The position numbers and the translations under genes were made by a program. Positions 6,601 through 6,667 of a stretch of 6,667 bases of DNA are shown piece by piece (within the stretch, counting starts at the first letter, position 1; the number at the start of each line of letters is the position of its first letter). The stretch is taken from NCBI GenBank assembly GCA_016780435.1, contig JADHLU010000050.1, forward strand, positions 1 through 6,667, written 5' to 3'. Source of the DNA: Flavobacteriaceae bacterium (lineage in GTDB: Bacteria; Bacteroidota; Bacteroidia; Flavobacteriales; Flavobacteriaceae). Under the pieces are notes generated by a model, which saw only the letters and a program-made list of their open reading frames with translations, did not search any database and was not told the DNA's origin.

Positions 6601-6667
6601 GTTTCGAAAAAGGCCCCCAAGCCATAAAGAGCGAAGACACCTTTTTAGTGGGCTATGTGCTGTTTGA
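3660..6667 (+). CDS. cusA: CusA-like RND heavy-metal (copper/silver) efflux permease, 3' end outside the window
   Basis: This is the inner-membrane, proton-driven pump of a tripartite CusCBA-type exporter that moves Cu(I)/Ag(I) from periplasm or cytosol to the outside. The window holds 1002 codons without a stop; the C terminus, with the last membrane segments, is missing. The first membrane helix is at about 11-31, followed by the conserved AIPDIGENQQIV region and YPLTSALLGIPGV. Helix 4 carries the proton-relay Asp430 in the GTMVD motif (Asp405 in E. coli CusA). The three substrate Met residues are conserved: Met679 (LLMPTS), Met729 (PLSMFE) and Met846 (VMLQSG), matching E. coli Met573, Met623 and Met672, which favours Cu/Ag over Zn/Co. 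Two insertions stand out: about 80 residues with roughly four extra membrane segments (about 528-630), and about 65 periplasmic residues (about 740-804). The ATG at 3660 fits the family N terminus. It is probably co-transcribed with the small protein upstream; the CusB and CusC partners should lie downstream. Confidence 0.95.
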   Translation, partial: MLNKSIKFFLDHKIFAYLLLAILLLWGLRSLPLISESNWVGSDPVAIDAIPDIGENQQIVFTKWPGRSPRDIEDQITYPLTSALLGIPGVKTIRSSSMFGFSSIYVIFEEDVDFYWSRSRILEKLNSLSDNLLPTGVAPALGPDATALGQLFWYTIEGRDPQGKPTGGWSLGELRSIQDYYVKYALSSASGVSEVASIGGFVQEYQIDVDPEALKVYNVTLSEVAKAVQQSNRDVGAQTLEINSVEYLVRGLGYVQSLEDLENAVLRSDQFKSIRVSDVAKVSLGAAERRGILDKEGAEVVGGVVVARYGANPLQVIGAVKDKLNELSVGLPTKTLADGTVSRLTVVPFYDRSGLIYETLDTLSLALILEVLITILIVVVMVYNLRASMLISGLLPVAILLVFIAMKLFGVDANIVALSGIAIAIGTMVDLGVILSENILSHLEKRTEEQSVDQVVYTATTEVSGAIVTAVLTTIISFIPVFTMTGAEGKLFSPLAFTKTFALLAAVIVTLFLIPTFAVAVFKRPRRAGVIALAVNVGLVALGVAGLLYGYWVALVLIAFAALQFLKTADRLSEQWLKRLNIALTLMTILGLLAHYWRPLGFDRSLVVNYVFVSFLCTLVLGVFYLFRRYYTPILRWALAHKLAFLSLPFALLLIGYAIMRNTPEEFMPSLNEGSFLLMPTSMPHAGVSENRRVLQQLDRAVAAIPEVETVVGKSGRIESALDPAPLSMFENIIQYYPEYQLNADAKPQRYKVNEDGLFVLSSTQLAFNPNHKHVLNTEKESAEIVDGLGIDRSLLIADEDGAYFRNWRPNIESTDDIWNEIVSATAMPGVTSAPKLQPIETRLVMLQSGMRAPMGIKVKGQDLEQIERFGLQLESALKSVEGVKTSSVFADRIVGKPYLLIDIDRERLLRYGLHIEDVQRVIELALGGMPVSQSVEGRKRYSIRVRYPRELRNSVSDIEDIYVAINANERVRLGQLATIRFEKGPQAIKSEDTFLVGYVLF

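Noticed and set aside
6297..6620. 107-codon open stretch on the reverse strand inside cusA
   Set aside because: It lies opposite a conserved periplasmic part of the pump, with no promoter or recognisable domain; taken as chance.

Overview
The window reads as chromosomal DNA of a Bacteroidota bacterium, most likely a member of the Flavobacteriia or a close relative. The evidence is a small Cys/His/Met-bearing secreted protein of a type I associate with flavobacteria, a promoter resembling the Bacteroidota TTTG / TAnnTTTG type, the near absence of Shine-Dalgarno sequences, and an enlarged CusA variant of the kind found in this phylum. This placement rests on sequence character only; no marker gene is present. 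All five genes are on the + strand.

Region 1 (1-1865) is a gluconate-use unit. It holds the C-terminal part of 6-phosphogluconate dehydrogenase (gnd, start outside the window) and a GntP-family gluconate:H+ symporter, joined by an ATGA stop/start overlap. Gluconate taken up by the permease would be phosphorylated (the kinase is not visible here) and oxidised by Gnd to ribulose 5-phosphate. A small hairpin with a T-run closes the unit.

Region 2 (1866-3144) is a single gene for a HisC-like, PLP-dependent aminotransferase carrying an N-terminal twin-arginine signal, so it is probably exported. It is visibly more AT-rich than its neighbours. Its leader holds a perfect 14-bp inverted repeat whose arms lie 35 nt apart and enclose a smaller hairpin.

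Region 3 (3145-6667) is a copper/silver efflux unit. A good Bacteroidota-type promoter lies almost on top of the start of a 129-residue secreted protein with clustered Cys, His and Met residues (HYC_CC_PP type). A spacer of about 80 nt follows, framed by a perfect 12-bp inverted repeat. The unit then continues into cusA, an RND heavy-metal pump that runs off the window after 1002 residues. The pump keeps the three Met residues that bind Cu(I)/Ag(I) in E. coli CusA. It also carries two large insertions relative to that protein: about 80 residues of extra membrane segments, and about 65 residues in the periplasmic part between the second and third Met ligands.

I see no mobile element, CRISPR array, tRNA or rRNA. 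The points most worth a second look are the two long-armed inverted repeats in the spacers, the exported aminotransferase, the small metal-binding candidate in front of cusA, and the CusA insertions. None of these amounts to a clearly new system from sequence alone.
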